The translations under genes and the position numbers were made by a program. Shown here piece after piece: positions 9,147 through 16,580 of a DNA stretch of 40,852 nucleotides. The stretch is from Pseudomonadota bacterium. Lineage in GTDB: Bacteria; Pseudomonadota; Alphaproteobacteria; Sphingomonadales; Sphingomonadaceae. The notes below the pieces were generated by a model. It had not been told where the DNA came from. It searched no databases and saw only the letters and a program-made list of their open reading frames with translations. The stretch lies in contig JAKPHK010000005.1 of the NCBI GenBank assembly GCA_029550345.1, positions 1 through 40,852 of the forward strand. The letters run 5' to 3'. Every line of letters starts with the position of its first letter. Position 1 is the first letter of the stretch.

Positions 9147-10586
9147 TCACTCATGCCAATGCACCCCGTCACGCTCGGTCAGGGCGATGGCTGATGTCGG
9201 CCCCCAGGTGCCGGCGGCGTAGTTCTTTGGTCTGACGCCATGGCTGGTCCAGCTGGCCCTGATCCCGTCGATCCAGTCCCACTGGGCCTCTACTTCGTCG
9301 CGGCGGACGAACAGGGTCTGATCGCCCTCTATCAGGTCAAGCAGCAGCCGCTCATAGGCGATCCGCTTCATCGGTCCGGCAAAGGCATCGGCCATGGCAA
9401 TGTCCAGCGGCACTTCGCGCAGTCGGATCCCATCGCGGTCCAGCCCTGGTACCTTGGCCATAAGCGAAAGGGTGATGTTTTCTTCGGGCTGGATTCCGAT
9501 CACCAACCGGTTGGGCACGGTCAGCGCGCCGCGACCGGCAAAGATCGAATGCGGCACGTGGCGAAACTGGACGACGATTTCGGTCTTGCGTTCGGGCAGG
9601 CGTTTGCCGGTGCGAAGGTAAAAGGGCACGCCCTTCCAGCGCCAGTTGTCTAGGTGGGCCTTGATCGCGACGAAGGTCTCGGTGTCCGAATCCTTGCCCA
9701 GTTCCTCGTCATAGCCGGGTACGGGTTGCCCGCCGATCGCCCCGGCGCGGTATTGTCCGGTCACGGTTTCGTCCGGCGCGACCAGCCGCAGCGCACGCAG
9801 CACCTTGACCTTCTCATCGCGGATCGCAGTGGCGTCATAGTTGGCGGGCGGTTCCATCGCGACCAGCGCCAGCAGTTGCAGCATATGGTTCTGGACCATG
9901 TCGCGTAGCGCACCGGCCCCGTCATAAAAGCCCACCCGGCCTTCCAGCCCGACCGTTTCGGCAACGGTGATCTGGACGTGATCGATATGCGCCGCGTTCC
10001 ACAGTGGTTCAAACAGGATGTTGGCAAAGCGCAGCGCCAGCAGGTTCTGGACCGTTTCCTTGCCAAGGTAGTGGTCGATCCGGAAAGTCCGGTCCTCGGG
10101 GAAGGCGCGGGCCACGGCATCGTTGATTTCGCGGCTCGATTCGAGGCAGGTGCCCAGTGGCTTTTCCAGCCCGATACGAACCCGTTCGCCGGTCAGTCCG
10201 CCATGGCTCAGTCCGGCGATAGTCGGCTCGAACAGGTTGGGCGCGGTTGACAGGAAGATCGCCAGTCCCTGCGCGGGCGTACCGACCTTGGTCGCCAGAG
10301 CGCCGAAGCCGTCCGTATCGGTGGCGTCGAGCGGCTGATAGGTCAGCCGGTTGAGGAAGGCCGCCATGCCGCCGCGGCGATCGGCTGGCATGAATTTCTC
10401 CAGCGCCTCACGCGCGAAGTTGCGGTAGGAGGCATCGTCCAGCGCCTGCCGCGCGGTGCCGACGATTTCCAGCCCTTCGGCCACCAGGCCATCGGCGTGA
10501 AGCGCGCAAAGCGAAGGCAACAGCATCCGCTGCGCCAGATCCCCGGTGGCGCCGAACAGCAGCAGGCGGTCTGCGGTAAAACTCAT
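9147..10586 (-). CDS. zwf: glucose-6-phosphate 1-dehydrogenase
   Basis: 479 residues. It oxidises glucose 6-phosphate to 6-phosphogluconolactone with NADP (or NAD). The dinucleotide fold opens with LLFGATGDLAQRML near residue 10, and the substrate/catalytic block RIDHYLGKETVQNLLALRFAN near 170 is intact, as is the substrate block GLEKPLG. ATG at 10586 is preceded by AGAGGA; an in-frame start 8 codons upstream lacks a comparable site. It is the first gene of the Entner-Doudoroff operon, with 92 bases separating it from the upstream GGDEF-EAL gene on the same strand, so the operon promoter probably lies in 10587-10678 or further upstream. Confidence 0.96.
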   Translation of the reverse strand: MSFTADRLLLFGATGDLAQRMLLPSLCALHADGLVAEGLEIVGTARQALDDASYRNFAREALEKFMPADRRGGMAAFLNRLTYQPLDATDTDGFGALATKVGTPAQGLAIFLSTAPNLFEPTIAGLSHGGLTGERVRIGLEKPLGTCLESSREINDAVARAFPEDRTFRIDHYLGKETVQNLLALRFANILFEPLWNAAHIDHVQITVAETVGLEGRVGFYDGAGALRDMVQNHMLQLLALVAMEPPANYDATAIRDEKVKVLRALRLVAPDETVTGQYRAGAIGGQPVPGYDEELGKDSDTETFVAIKAHLDNWRWKGVPFYLRTGKRLPERKTEIVVQFRHVPHSIFAGRGALTVPNRLVIGIQPEENITLSLMAKVPGLDRDGIRLREVPLDIAMADAFAGPMKRIAYERLLLDLIEGDQTLFVRRDEVEAQWDWIDGIRASWTSHGVRPKNYAAGTWGPTSAIALTERDGVHWHE

Positions 10587-10678
10587 CCCGATCCTCTCTA
10601 TCCAGCGCACGAAAGGCGCGGGAAACGGGCATCGGGTTAGCAGCGGCGTGGGGCAGGCGCCAGTGCGGCGGGGTGCGA

Positions 10679-13054
10679 TCAGGCGCGCTTGGCGCGTGAA
10701 TACGTCTGCGATGCGGTGCGGCGCTGCGGTGCAACCGGGCTGGCCGCGCGGCCGCCCCGATGGCGGCGATCGGTGCGCGGGTGGTAGTCCTCGCTGGGCA
10801 GGGCCTTGCCGAACAGCCAGCCCTGAACCATCCGGCAGCCATCACTGCGCAGCTGGTCAAGCTGCTCGCGTTCTTCCACCCCTTCGGCCAGGGTGCACAT
10901 CCCCAGTTGGTTGGCCAGCGCGATCACCGCGCCGACGATCGCGCGTGATTCCTCGCGGGTGACGAGATCGGATACGAATTGGCGATCGATCTTGATCTTG
11001 TCGAACGGGAAGGTCAGCAGATAGTTCAGCGAGGCATAGCCGGTGCCGAAATCGTCCAGCGCGATCTTGACGCCAAGTGCTTGCAGCCGTTGCAGCACTT
11101 CAAGATTGGCTTCGGAATTTCCGAGCAGCACGCCTTCGGTGATTTCGAATTCGACCCGGGCCGGGTCGATCCCGCTTTCGGCCAGGGCGTTGACCACCAT
11201 CGGTAACAGGCCGGGGCTTTCGACCTGGACCGGGGACAGGTTGATGGCGATGGTTTCATTGCCGTGCCACTGCGCGGCCTCGGCCAGGGCGGTGCGGATC
11301 ACCCATTCGCCGATCGGCACGATCAGGCCGGTTTCCTCGGCGATCGGAATGAACTGATCGGGCGGGACCAGTCCGCGTTCCGGGTGTTGCCAGCGCAGCA
11401 GCGCCTCGTATCCGGTCATCGTTTCGCTGGCGACGTCCACCAGCGGTTGCAGGAACAGGCGCAGTTCACCGCGGCCGACGGCCTGGCGAAGGTCGCGGGC
11501 CAGGCTGTGGCGCTGATGGAGCTGGGCATCCATGCCTGGCTCGAACATTTCCCAGTCCCCGCGTCCGTTGGCCTTGACCGCGTTCAGCGCAATATCGGCA
11601 TAGGATTGCAGGTGGTGCTTGGTTTCGGCGTGGAACGGTGCCAGCGCCATGCCGATGCTGATCCCGCTGTGCAGTTCCAGCTCGTCGATCTGCACCGGCT
11701 TGGCCATTTCGATCAGCAGCAGTTCGGACAGGCGGATTGCATGGTCGCAGGCATCGCTGCCGCAGACCACCACTGCGAACTCATCGCCGCCAAGCCGCGC
11801 GATGAGCGGCTGGGTGCCACCCAGACCACTGCTGCCGATCGCGGCAGAGAGCCGTTCGCCAAGCGCGCAGAGAAGGGCATCGCCGGTCGGATGGCCATGC
11901 ATATCGTTGATCGCCTTGAAGTGATCGACGTCGAACAGGATCAGCGCCACATGATCGTCCTCGTCGCGGGTGGCGAGCAGGTTTTCGATCGCGTTGTCGA
12001 ACAGCGCGCGGTTCGGCAGCCCGGTCAGGGTATCGAAATGCGCCATCCGCTGGACCCGGTCCTCGGCCTGGCGGCGCGAGGTAACGTCTGAGATCACCCC
12101 GCGATAGGCGACTATGCCCCCGGCCCGCGAAGCGCGCCCGCTGATCGACCACCAGCGCTGCGTCCCTTCACCCACTCCGTCCAGCGATACGACCATATCG
12201 CGCAAGGGGCGGCCATCGCTGATGGCCTCGGCCAGCGCGCTGCGCGCGGCATCTGGCGTGAACAGCGCCATGAACGGACTGCCTTCCAGCGCGGCCTTCG
12301 AATCGCCGGCTGCATCCGCAAAGCGCTGTGAAACGCTGATCAGGGCACCCTTCGCGTCCAGTTCGAACAGCCAGTCCGATCCGTTTTCCTCATATTCGTT
12401 GAGCAACAGGCGGACGGTGCGAGTCGTTGCGGCCAGATCGCGGTCGCTGAGGATTCGGGTGACGAACAGGTCGCGGGCGGTGAAGGCCATGCGAATCAGC
12501 AGGCCGCTGGCCACCGCCAGAACCAGAATCGCCCCGGTCGCGCCGACCCCATAGAGGCTGGCCAGGCCGATCATCAGTCCGATCGTCTGGACCAGGATGA
12601 CCACGGTCGCCGATCGGACCAGGGTTCGGACCGTATAGGCTGCCGATGCGATCTGCGCGACGCCGCTGATCGCCAGCAGCAGCTGCTCACCCGGCATGAC
12701 CCGGGGCAGCCACAGCGCGAGCGGGACCGCAATGCTCAGGCCCAGCCACAAGGAATTGAGAAGAAAGGCAATCATCAGCTTGCGCGGGCGCCGCCGACGG
12801 CGTCCCCGCTCGATCCCCTCGGCCAGCCAGAGCCGGTGCAGGCTGGCCGTGAGGACCATTCCGGCGAACAGTGAAAGTGCCGGCGTAGTGATCGGTCCGT
12901 CCCACAGCGCAAGGCAGATCACTATGGTGTTGAGCAGGGCCCCAAGCACCATCACCCGGACGATCCGGGTATGCGCGCTGACCAGCCGGTTATCGACCCA
13001 GTCCCGCAGTTCTTCAGGTACGGCCGCGCGCAGCGCAGCCTGTTTGGAAACCAT
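10679..13054 (-). CDS. membrane-bound PAS-GGDEF-EAL protein (cyclic-di-GMP turnover)
   Basis: 791 residues. The first ~190 residues hold about six hydrophobic segments, an unassigned membrane sensor domain. A PAS-like region (about 215-325, NGSDWLFELDAKGALISVS) follows, then a diguanylate cyclase domain with intact GGDEF at 422-426, then a phosphodiesterase domain with EAL at 550-552, AINLSPVQ, EITEG, DDFGTGY at 667-673, KIKIDRQF, AEGVEE and VQGWLFGK. All residues known to be needed for both activities appear present, so it could make or degrade c-di-GMP. The position of the inhibitory RxxD site before GGDEF reads GTQP, so product inhibition through that site is unlikely. The C-terminal tail is Arg-rich and low complexity. 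ATG at 13054 is preferred to a GTG 13 codons upstream because GGCGGG precedes it. Confidence 0.92.
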   Translation of the reverse strand: MVSKQAALRAAVPEELRDWVDNRLVSAHTRIVRVMVLGALLNTIVICLALWDGPITTPALSLFAGMVLTASLHRLWLAEGIERGRRRRRPRKLMIAFLLNSLWLGLSIAVPLALWLPRVMPGEQLLLAISGVAQIASAAYTVRTLVRSATVVILVQTIGLMIGLASLYGVGATGAILVLAVASGLLIRMAFTARDLFVTRILSDRDLAATTRTVRLLLNEYEENGSDWLFELDAKGALISVSQRFADAAGDSKAALEGSPFMALFTPDAARSALAEAISDGRPLRDMVVSLDGVGEGTQRWWSISGRASRAGGIVAYRGVISDVTSRRQAEDRVQRMAHFDTLTGLPNRALFDNAIENLLATRDEDDHVALILFDVDHFKAINDMHGHPTGDALLCALGERLSAAIGSSGLGGTQPLIARLGGDEFAVVVCGSDACDHAIRLSELLLIEMAKPVQIDELELHSGISIGMALAPFHAETKHHLQSYADIALNAVKANGRGDWEMFEPGMDAQLHQRHSLARDLRQAVGRGELRLFLQPLVDVASETMTGYEALLRWQHPERGLVPPDQFIPIAEETGLIVPIGEWVIRTALAEAAQWHGNETIAINLSPVQVESPGLLPMVVNALAESGIDPARVEFEITEGVLLGNSEANLEVLQRLQALGVKIALDDFGTGYASLNYLLTFPFDKIKIDRQFVSDLVTREESRAIVGAVIALANQLGMCTLAEGVEEREQLDQLRSDGCRMVQGWLFGKALPSEDYHPRTDRRHRGGRAASPVAPQRRTASQTYSRAKRA

Positions 13055-13143
13055 TGACCCGCCGTGCCCCCACGGAGTTGAAACCCTGTTCACCTAAATC
13101 GGGGCGGGTAAAGAATTCTCTACTTTTGTACGTGCGAACAAAT

Positions 13144-13163
13144 GCCGCGCTTCCAAGCGCGGC
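13144..13163 (+). other. 5' leader hairpin before the M20 peptidase gene
   Basis: A perfect 9-base inverted repeat, GCCGCGCTT then CC then AAGCGCGGC, lies 40 bases before the peptidase start, in the 148-base gap between two divergent genes. It would be in the 5' leader if the promoter is in the AT-richer stretch around 13098-13135. It could stabilise the mRNA, or act as a regulator site. Confidence 0.4.
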
Positions 13164-13202
13164 GGCAAGCGGGTAGGCCAAAGGCAAGAAGGAGAATCGC
13201 CC

Positions 13203-14618
13203 ATGCGTCGCACTGCTCTTGCTGCCGGATTTGCCCTTGCCTCGATCCTTGCCGTTCCCCAGCTTTACGCGCGCCCGGCGAAGCTGAAGGCGCATCCCCA
13301 GGCCGAGGCCCAGACGCTTGACCTGTCAAAGCAGCTGATCGCATTCCGCAGCGTGCGCGGCGAAGGCAATGAAACAGGCAAGGCGCTCGGTGTGGTGAAG
13401 TCGGCGCTGCTGGCCGGTGGCTGGGGCGAGAGCGATATCGAGATCACCCCGGTTGACGATACCGCCTATTTGATTGCCACCTGGCAGGGCAGCGATCCGG
13501 CCCTCAAGCCGCTGGTCATTTCCGGGCACATGGACGTGGTGGAGGCTGATCCCAAGGACTGGACCCGCGATCCCTTCACCCCGATTGTAGAGGACGGAAT
13601 CCTTTATGGCCGCGGCGCCAGCGACATGAAGTTCGATGCGGCCCTCGCCACCTCCAGCCTGATCGAGCTGCGCCGCAGTGGCTACAAGCCGAAGCGGACG
13701 ATCATCCTCCAGTTCTCCGGGGATGAGGAAACCACCATGAAGACCAGCCGGATCATTGCCGAGCGGCTCAAGAATGCAGAGCTGGTGATCAACATTGATG
13801 GCGGCGGCGGCACTTTCGATGAAGCGACCGGCAAGCCGCTCTACTGGACCTGGCAGGGCGCCGAAAAGACCTATGTCGATTACGAGCTTGAGGTTACCAA
13901 CCCTGGCGGGCACAGCTCTGCCCCGCGCCCGGTCAACGCGATCGTGCAGATGTCTCAGGCGCTGGAAAAGGTCGGCGCCTATCGCTTCAAGGCTGAGCTG
14001 AGCCCGCTGACCAAGGCCTATTTCGAAAAAGCCGCGCAGTTCGAACCCGATCCGGTGCTGGCAGCAGCCATGCGCGCCTTTGCCGCCAACCCGAAGGATG
14101 AGGCCGCACTGGCCACGCTCAGGGCCAATCCGGCTTATGTCGGCAAGGTCGGCACTACCTGCGTCCCCACCATGATCCACGGCGGCCATGCCCAGAATGC
14201 GCTGCCCCAGCGGGTTACGGCGAACATCAACTGCCGCGTCTTCCCCGGCCACAGCCGTGAGGAAATCCGCGACGAGCTGGCGCAGGTCGTTGGCAGCAGT
14301 GCAATCAAAGTGACCGACGTTTCCGGCGGCGACACCACTTCGTCACCAGCCTCGTCGATGCGGCCCGATTTCATCGCGGCTGTCGAAACCGCGATGGGAC
14401 AGATCAACCCCGGCTTGCCGGTGTTCCCCAGCCAGGCTTCGGGGGCATCGGATTCGATGTGGTACCGGGCGCTCGGTGTCCCGAGCTATGGCGCGAGCCC
14501 GACCTTCAGCAAGGATTCGGAGGACTACGCCCACGGCCTTAACGAACGGGTCCGGCTTTCGAATATCCAGCCGGGGATCAATTACTATCTGACCCTGCTG
14601 ACCCAGCTGTCGAAATAA
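13203..14618 (+). CDS. secreted M20 family metallopeptidase
   Basis: 471 residues with a clear signal peptide (about residues 1-23, MRRTALAAGFALASILAVP, ending YARPA), so it is exported to the periplasm. Zinc-site blocks of the M20 family are present: ISGHMDVVEADPKDW, YGRGASDMK, FSGDEETT with the catalytic and bridging Glu, and a dimerisation domain with NPGGHSSAPRP. M20 enzymes remove acyl groups or cleave small peptides; the substrate here is unknown. The start is ATG at 13203 with an excellent AAGGAG 9 bases upstream. Its 3' end overlaps the convergent TetR gene by 41 bases. Confidence 0.92.
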   Translation: MRRTALAAGFALASILAVPQLYARPAKLKAHPQAEAQTLDLSKQLIAFRSVRGEGNETGKALGVVKSALLAGGWGESDIEITPVDDTAYLIATWQGSDPALKPLVISGHMDVVEADPKDWTRDPFTPIVEDGILYGRGASDMKFDAALATSSLIELRRSGYKPKRTIILQFSGDEETTMKTSRIIAERLKNAELVINIDGGGGTFDEATGKPLYWTWQGAEKTYVDYELEVTNPGGHSSAPRPVNAIVQMSQALEKVGAYRFKAELSPLTKAYFEKAAQFEPDPVLAAAMRAFAANPKDEAALATLRANPAYVGKVGTTCVPTMIHGGHAQNALPQRVTANINCRVFPGHSREEIRDELAQVVGSSAIKVTDVSGGDTTSSPASSMRPDFIAAVETAMGQINPGLPVFPSQASGASDSMWYRALGVPSYGASPTFSKDSEDYAHGLNERVRLSNIQPGINYYLTLLTQLSK

Positions 14619-15204
14619 GCGCGGCCAGCCCGGCCCGCGCAATGCCTGCCGCTTCACCCGGAGCAAAGGTTCCAGGCGAAAGGCACAGTTCCAGCCACAG
14701 CCCGTCAACCAGCGCCGTGATCGCGATAGCGGTGCGGCGCAGGGCCGGGGCGGGCACGCCGTTTTCGCGCAACAAGGATTCCAGCCCCGAGCGGAAGCGG
14801 CCGTACTGTTCGTCATGCAGGGCGGCGATGTCATCGCGGGTGCGGACCAGGCTCCAGAACGCGATCCAGGTGGAAAGCAACGCGCTCTCCGCGATCGGCG
14901 GCAGCAGGCTGGCGCTGACATAGGCTTCAAGCCGGGCGCGCGGATCGGCCCCGGCGGCGGCAACTGCCGCATCAAGCGCGGCGGCAACCTGAGCCTCAAC
15001 CTCACGATAGGTTGCCGCGATCAGCGCATCGACCCCGCCAAAGTAGTGCCCGATCAGCCCGGGCGAGACCCCGCCTTCCAGCGCGATCGCCCGGACGCTG
15101 GCCCCAGCCGCGCCATCGCGCGCCAGAACCCGCGCACAGGCTTCGATCAGGCTGGCGCGGCGGGCATCGGGATCTTCGCGGCGAAAGGCGGGTTGCGGCG
15201 GCAT
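14578..15204 (-). CDS. TetR/AcrR family transcriptional regulator (BetI-like)
   Basis: 208 residues. The N-terminal helix-turn-helix reads SLIEACARVLARDGAAGASVRAI and GGVSPGLIGHYFGGVDAL, a typical TetR DNA-binding domain. The C-terminal ligand domain (LLSTWIAFWSLVRT, ALVDGLWLELCLSPGTF) resembles BetI-type regulators of choline or amine metabolism; that resemblance is by eye only. ATG at 15204 is chosen because a strong palindrome (15210-15231) begins just upstream of it and would be the operator, whereas the longer in-frame ORF runs through that site. The gene is divergent from the Rieske oxygenase gene and most likely represses it and itself. Confidence 0.88.
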   Translation of the reverse strand: MPPQPAFRREDPDARRASLIEACARVLARDGAAGASVRAIALEGGVSPGLIGHYFGGVDALIAATYREVEAQVAAALDAAVAAAGADPRARLEAYVSASLLPPIAESALLSTWIAFWSLVRTRDDIAALHDEQYGRFRSGLESLLRENGVPAPALRRTAIAITALVDGLWLELCLSPGTFAPGEAAGIARAGLAALISTAGSAGSDSN

Positions 15205-15209
15205 CGTGG

Positions 15210-15231
15210 TTGTTATACGATCGTTCAACAA
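15210..15231. promoter_or_regulatory. TetR-type operator between the regulator and the Rieske gene
   Basis: A 22-base palindrome with 9 of 11 pairs matching: outer arms TTGTT and AACAA and core ACGATCGT, centred between 15220 and 15221. It lies 5 bases before the TetR ATG and 22 bases before the likely Rieske GTG. ACGATCGT-centred palindromes are a common TetR-family operator form. A -10-like TATACG overlaps it, so binding could block both divergent promoters. Confidence 0.72.
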
Positions 15232-15253
15232 GCCGATCAAGGATTCGCTGAAC

Positions 15254-16435
15254 GTGACCAAGCTCGATCACGCCTTTGCCGAAATCGCCAGTGAAACGGG
15301 CGATCCCGACGCCGATTTCAGCCTGCCGGGCTGGATCTATCACGACCGCGAATTCTTCGATCTGGAAATGGAGCGGGTGTTCCGCCCCTCGTGGCAGATC
15401 GTCTGCCATGTCAGCGAGGTTGCGGGTCCGGGCGAATACCGCACGCTGGATTTCCTGGGTGAGAGTGTCATCGTCATTCGCGGCGATGACGGGCAGGTCC
15501 GCGCCTTTACCAACGTTTGTCGCCACCGTGCGATGCGTCTGGTAGAAGGTCCTTCGGGTTGCGCAAAAAAGCTGGTCTGCCCTTACCACGCCTGGGTGTT
15601 TGAGAGCGACGGGCGCCTTTCGGGCGTGCCGATGAAGTCCGAATATCCGGCGCTCAAGCTGGAAGAGAATGGGCTGGCGCCCGTCGCTCTCGAAATATGG
15701 CACGGATTTGTCTTCATTTGTCTTCAGCCCGAAGGCTTCCCCACTCCCGGTGAGATGATGGCCCCGTTCGAGGATGAGGTGGCCAAATACCGGTTCGAGG
15801 ATATGCGCGCGATGGGCGATGTCCGCCACCGCCCCCGCGCGGTGAACTGGAAGAACGTGGGAGACAACTATTCCGATAACCTGCACATCCCGGTTGCCCA
15901 TGATGGGCTGACCCGGCTGGTCGGCAAGACCTATCGGATCGAGGCGCATGGCTGGGCGGACCGGCTCTATGGCGATGTGATCAGGAACGAGAAGCAGAAC
16001 TTCTGGGAGAAGTTCTATTCCGCACATATGCCGCGGGTCGATCACCTGCCGGATGAGGCGCACGGGCGCTGGCTCTATTTCAAGCTGTGGCCAAATATGG
16101 CCTTCGATATTTACGCCGACCAGATCGACTTCATGCAGTGGCTACCGATCAGCCCGACCGAGTGCCTGCTGCGCGAAGTGGCCTATTGCCTGCCGGATGC
16201 GCGCCGGGAGATGAAGCTGGTGCGCTATGCCAACTGGCGGATCAACCGCGTGGTCAATGCCGAGGATACCTGGCTGATCACCCGGGTCCAACAGGGCATG
16301 GCCAGCAAGTCCTATGGCACCGGGCCGATCGCCCGAAGCGAAGTGTGTCTGCGCAGCTTCGCGAAAAAGATCCGTGCGTTGATCCCTGAAGCGCGCCAGC
16401 CCTTTGCGCCCGCACGGGGCTGGAGCAAGACATGA
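15254..16435 (+). CDS. Rieske non-heme iron oxygenase, alpha subunit
   Basis: 393 residues. The Rieske [2Fe-2S] motif C-x-H-x17-C-x2-H is intact (CRH at about 89-91, CPYH at 109-112). The mononuclear iron motif D-x2-H-x4-H is intact in SDNLHIPVAH, preceded by NWKNVGDNYSDN. Such enzymes hydroxylate aromatic rings or demethylate amines using electrons from a reductase or ferredoxin; no such partner is visible nearby. I chose GTG at 15254 because AAGGA lies 10 bases upstream and the alternative GTG at 15206 would put the operator inside the coding region. The stop overlaps the next small ORF as ATGA. The substrate is unknown; the BetI-like regulator and APC transporter weakly suggest an amine or amino-acid derivative. 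Confidence 0.92.
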   Translation: MTKLDHAFAEIASETGDPDADFSLPGWIYHDREFFDLEMERVFRPSWQIVCHVSEVAGPGEYRTLDFLGESVIVIRGDDGQVRAFTNVCRHRAMRLVEGPSGCAKKLVCPYHAWVFESDGRLSGVPMKSEYPALKLEENGLAPVALEIWHGFVFICLQPEGFPTPGEMMAPFEDEVAKYRFEDMRAMGDVRHRPRAVNWKNVGDNYSDNLHIPVAHDGLTRLVGKTYRIEAHGWADRLYGDVIRNEKQNFWEKFYSAHMPRVDHLPDEAHGRWLYFKLWPNMAFDIYADQIDFMQWLPISPTECLLREVAYCLPDARREMKLVRYANWRINRVVNAEDTWLITRVQQGMASKSYGTGPIARSEVCLRSFAKKIRALIPEARQPFAPARGWSKT

Positions 16436-16539
16436 CCCGGCTTTCCTACTTCTCCGAGGGCTGTCATTGTCCGCAATGCCTGTTTCGGAAGGGCAGTGAT
16501 TTCGCACCCTGGACTGTGGTCCAGGTGGTCCAGACCTGA
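16432..16539 (+). CDS. 35-residue Cys-rich small protein (CHCPQC), unknown
   Basis: A short ORF of 35 codons plus TGA that starts inside the Rieske stop (ATGA overlap) with GGAG 6 bases before its ATG, an arrangement typical of real coupled genes. The product begins MTRLSYFSEG, continues with CHCPQC near residues 11-16 (three Cys and one His within six residues) and ends FAPWTVVQVVQT. The CxCxxC cluster could bind a metal or an Fe-S centre, but I know of no family for it. It lies between the Rieske oxygenase and the FAD oxidoreductase in an evident operon. Because it is so short, chance cannot be excluded; conservation in related genomes would decide. Confidence 0.45.
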   Translation: MTRLSYFSEGCHCPQCLFRKGSDFAPWTVVQVVQT

Positions 16540-16580
16540 CTTTCCACCCTAGTGAACCGATCTCAAAGCGAAGCGACACC

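Noticed and set aside
15205..15253. 16-codon N-terminal extension of the Rieske protein from GTG 15206
   Set aside because: It covers the operator palindrome and lacks a ribosome site; GTG 15254 has AAGGA at correct spacing.
16522..16580. small hairpin CTGGAC/GTCCAG region as a terminator between the Rieske unit and the FAD gene
   Set aside because: Short 6-base stem without a T-run and largely inside the mini-ORF; the genes look cotranscribed.
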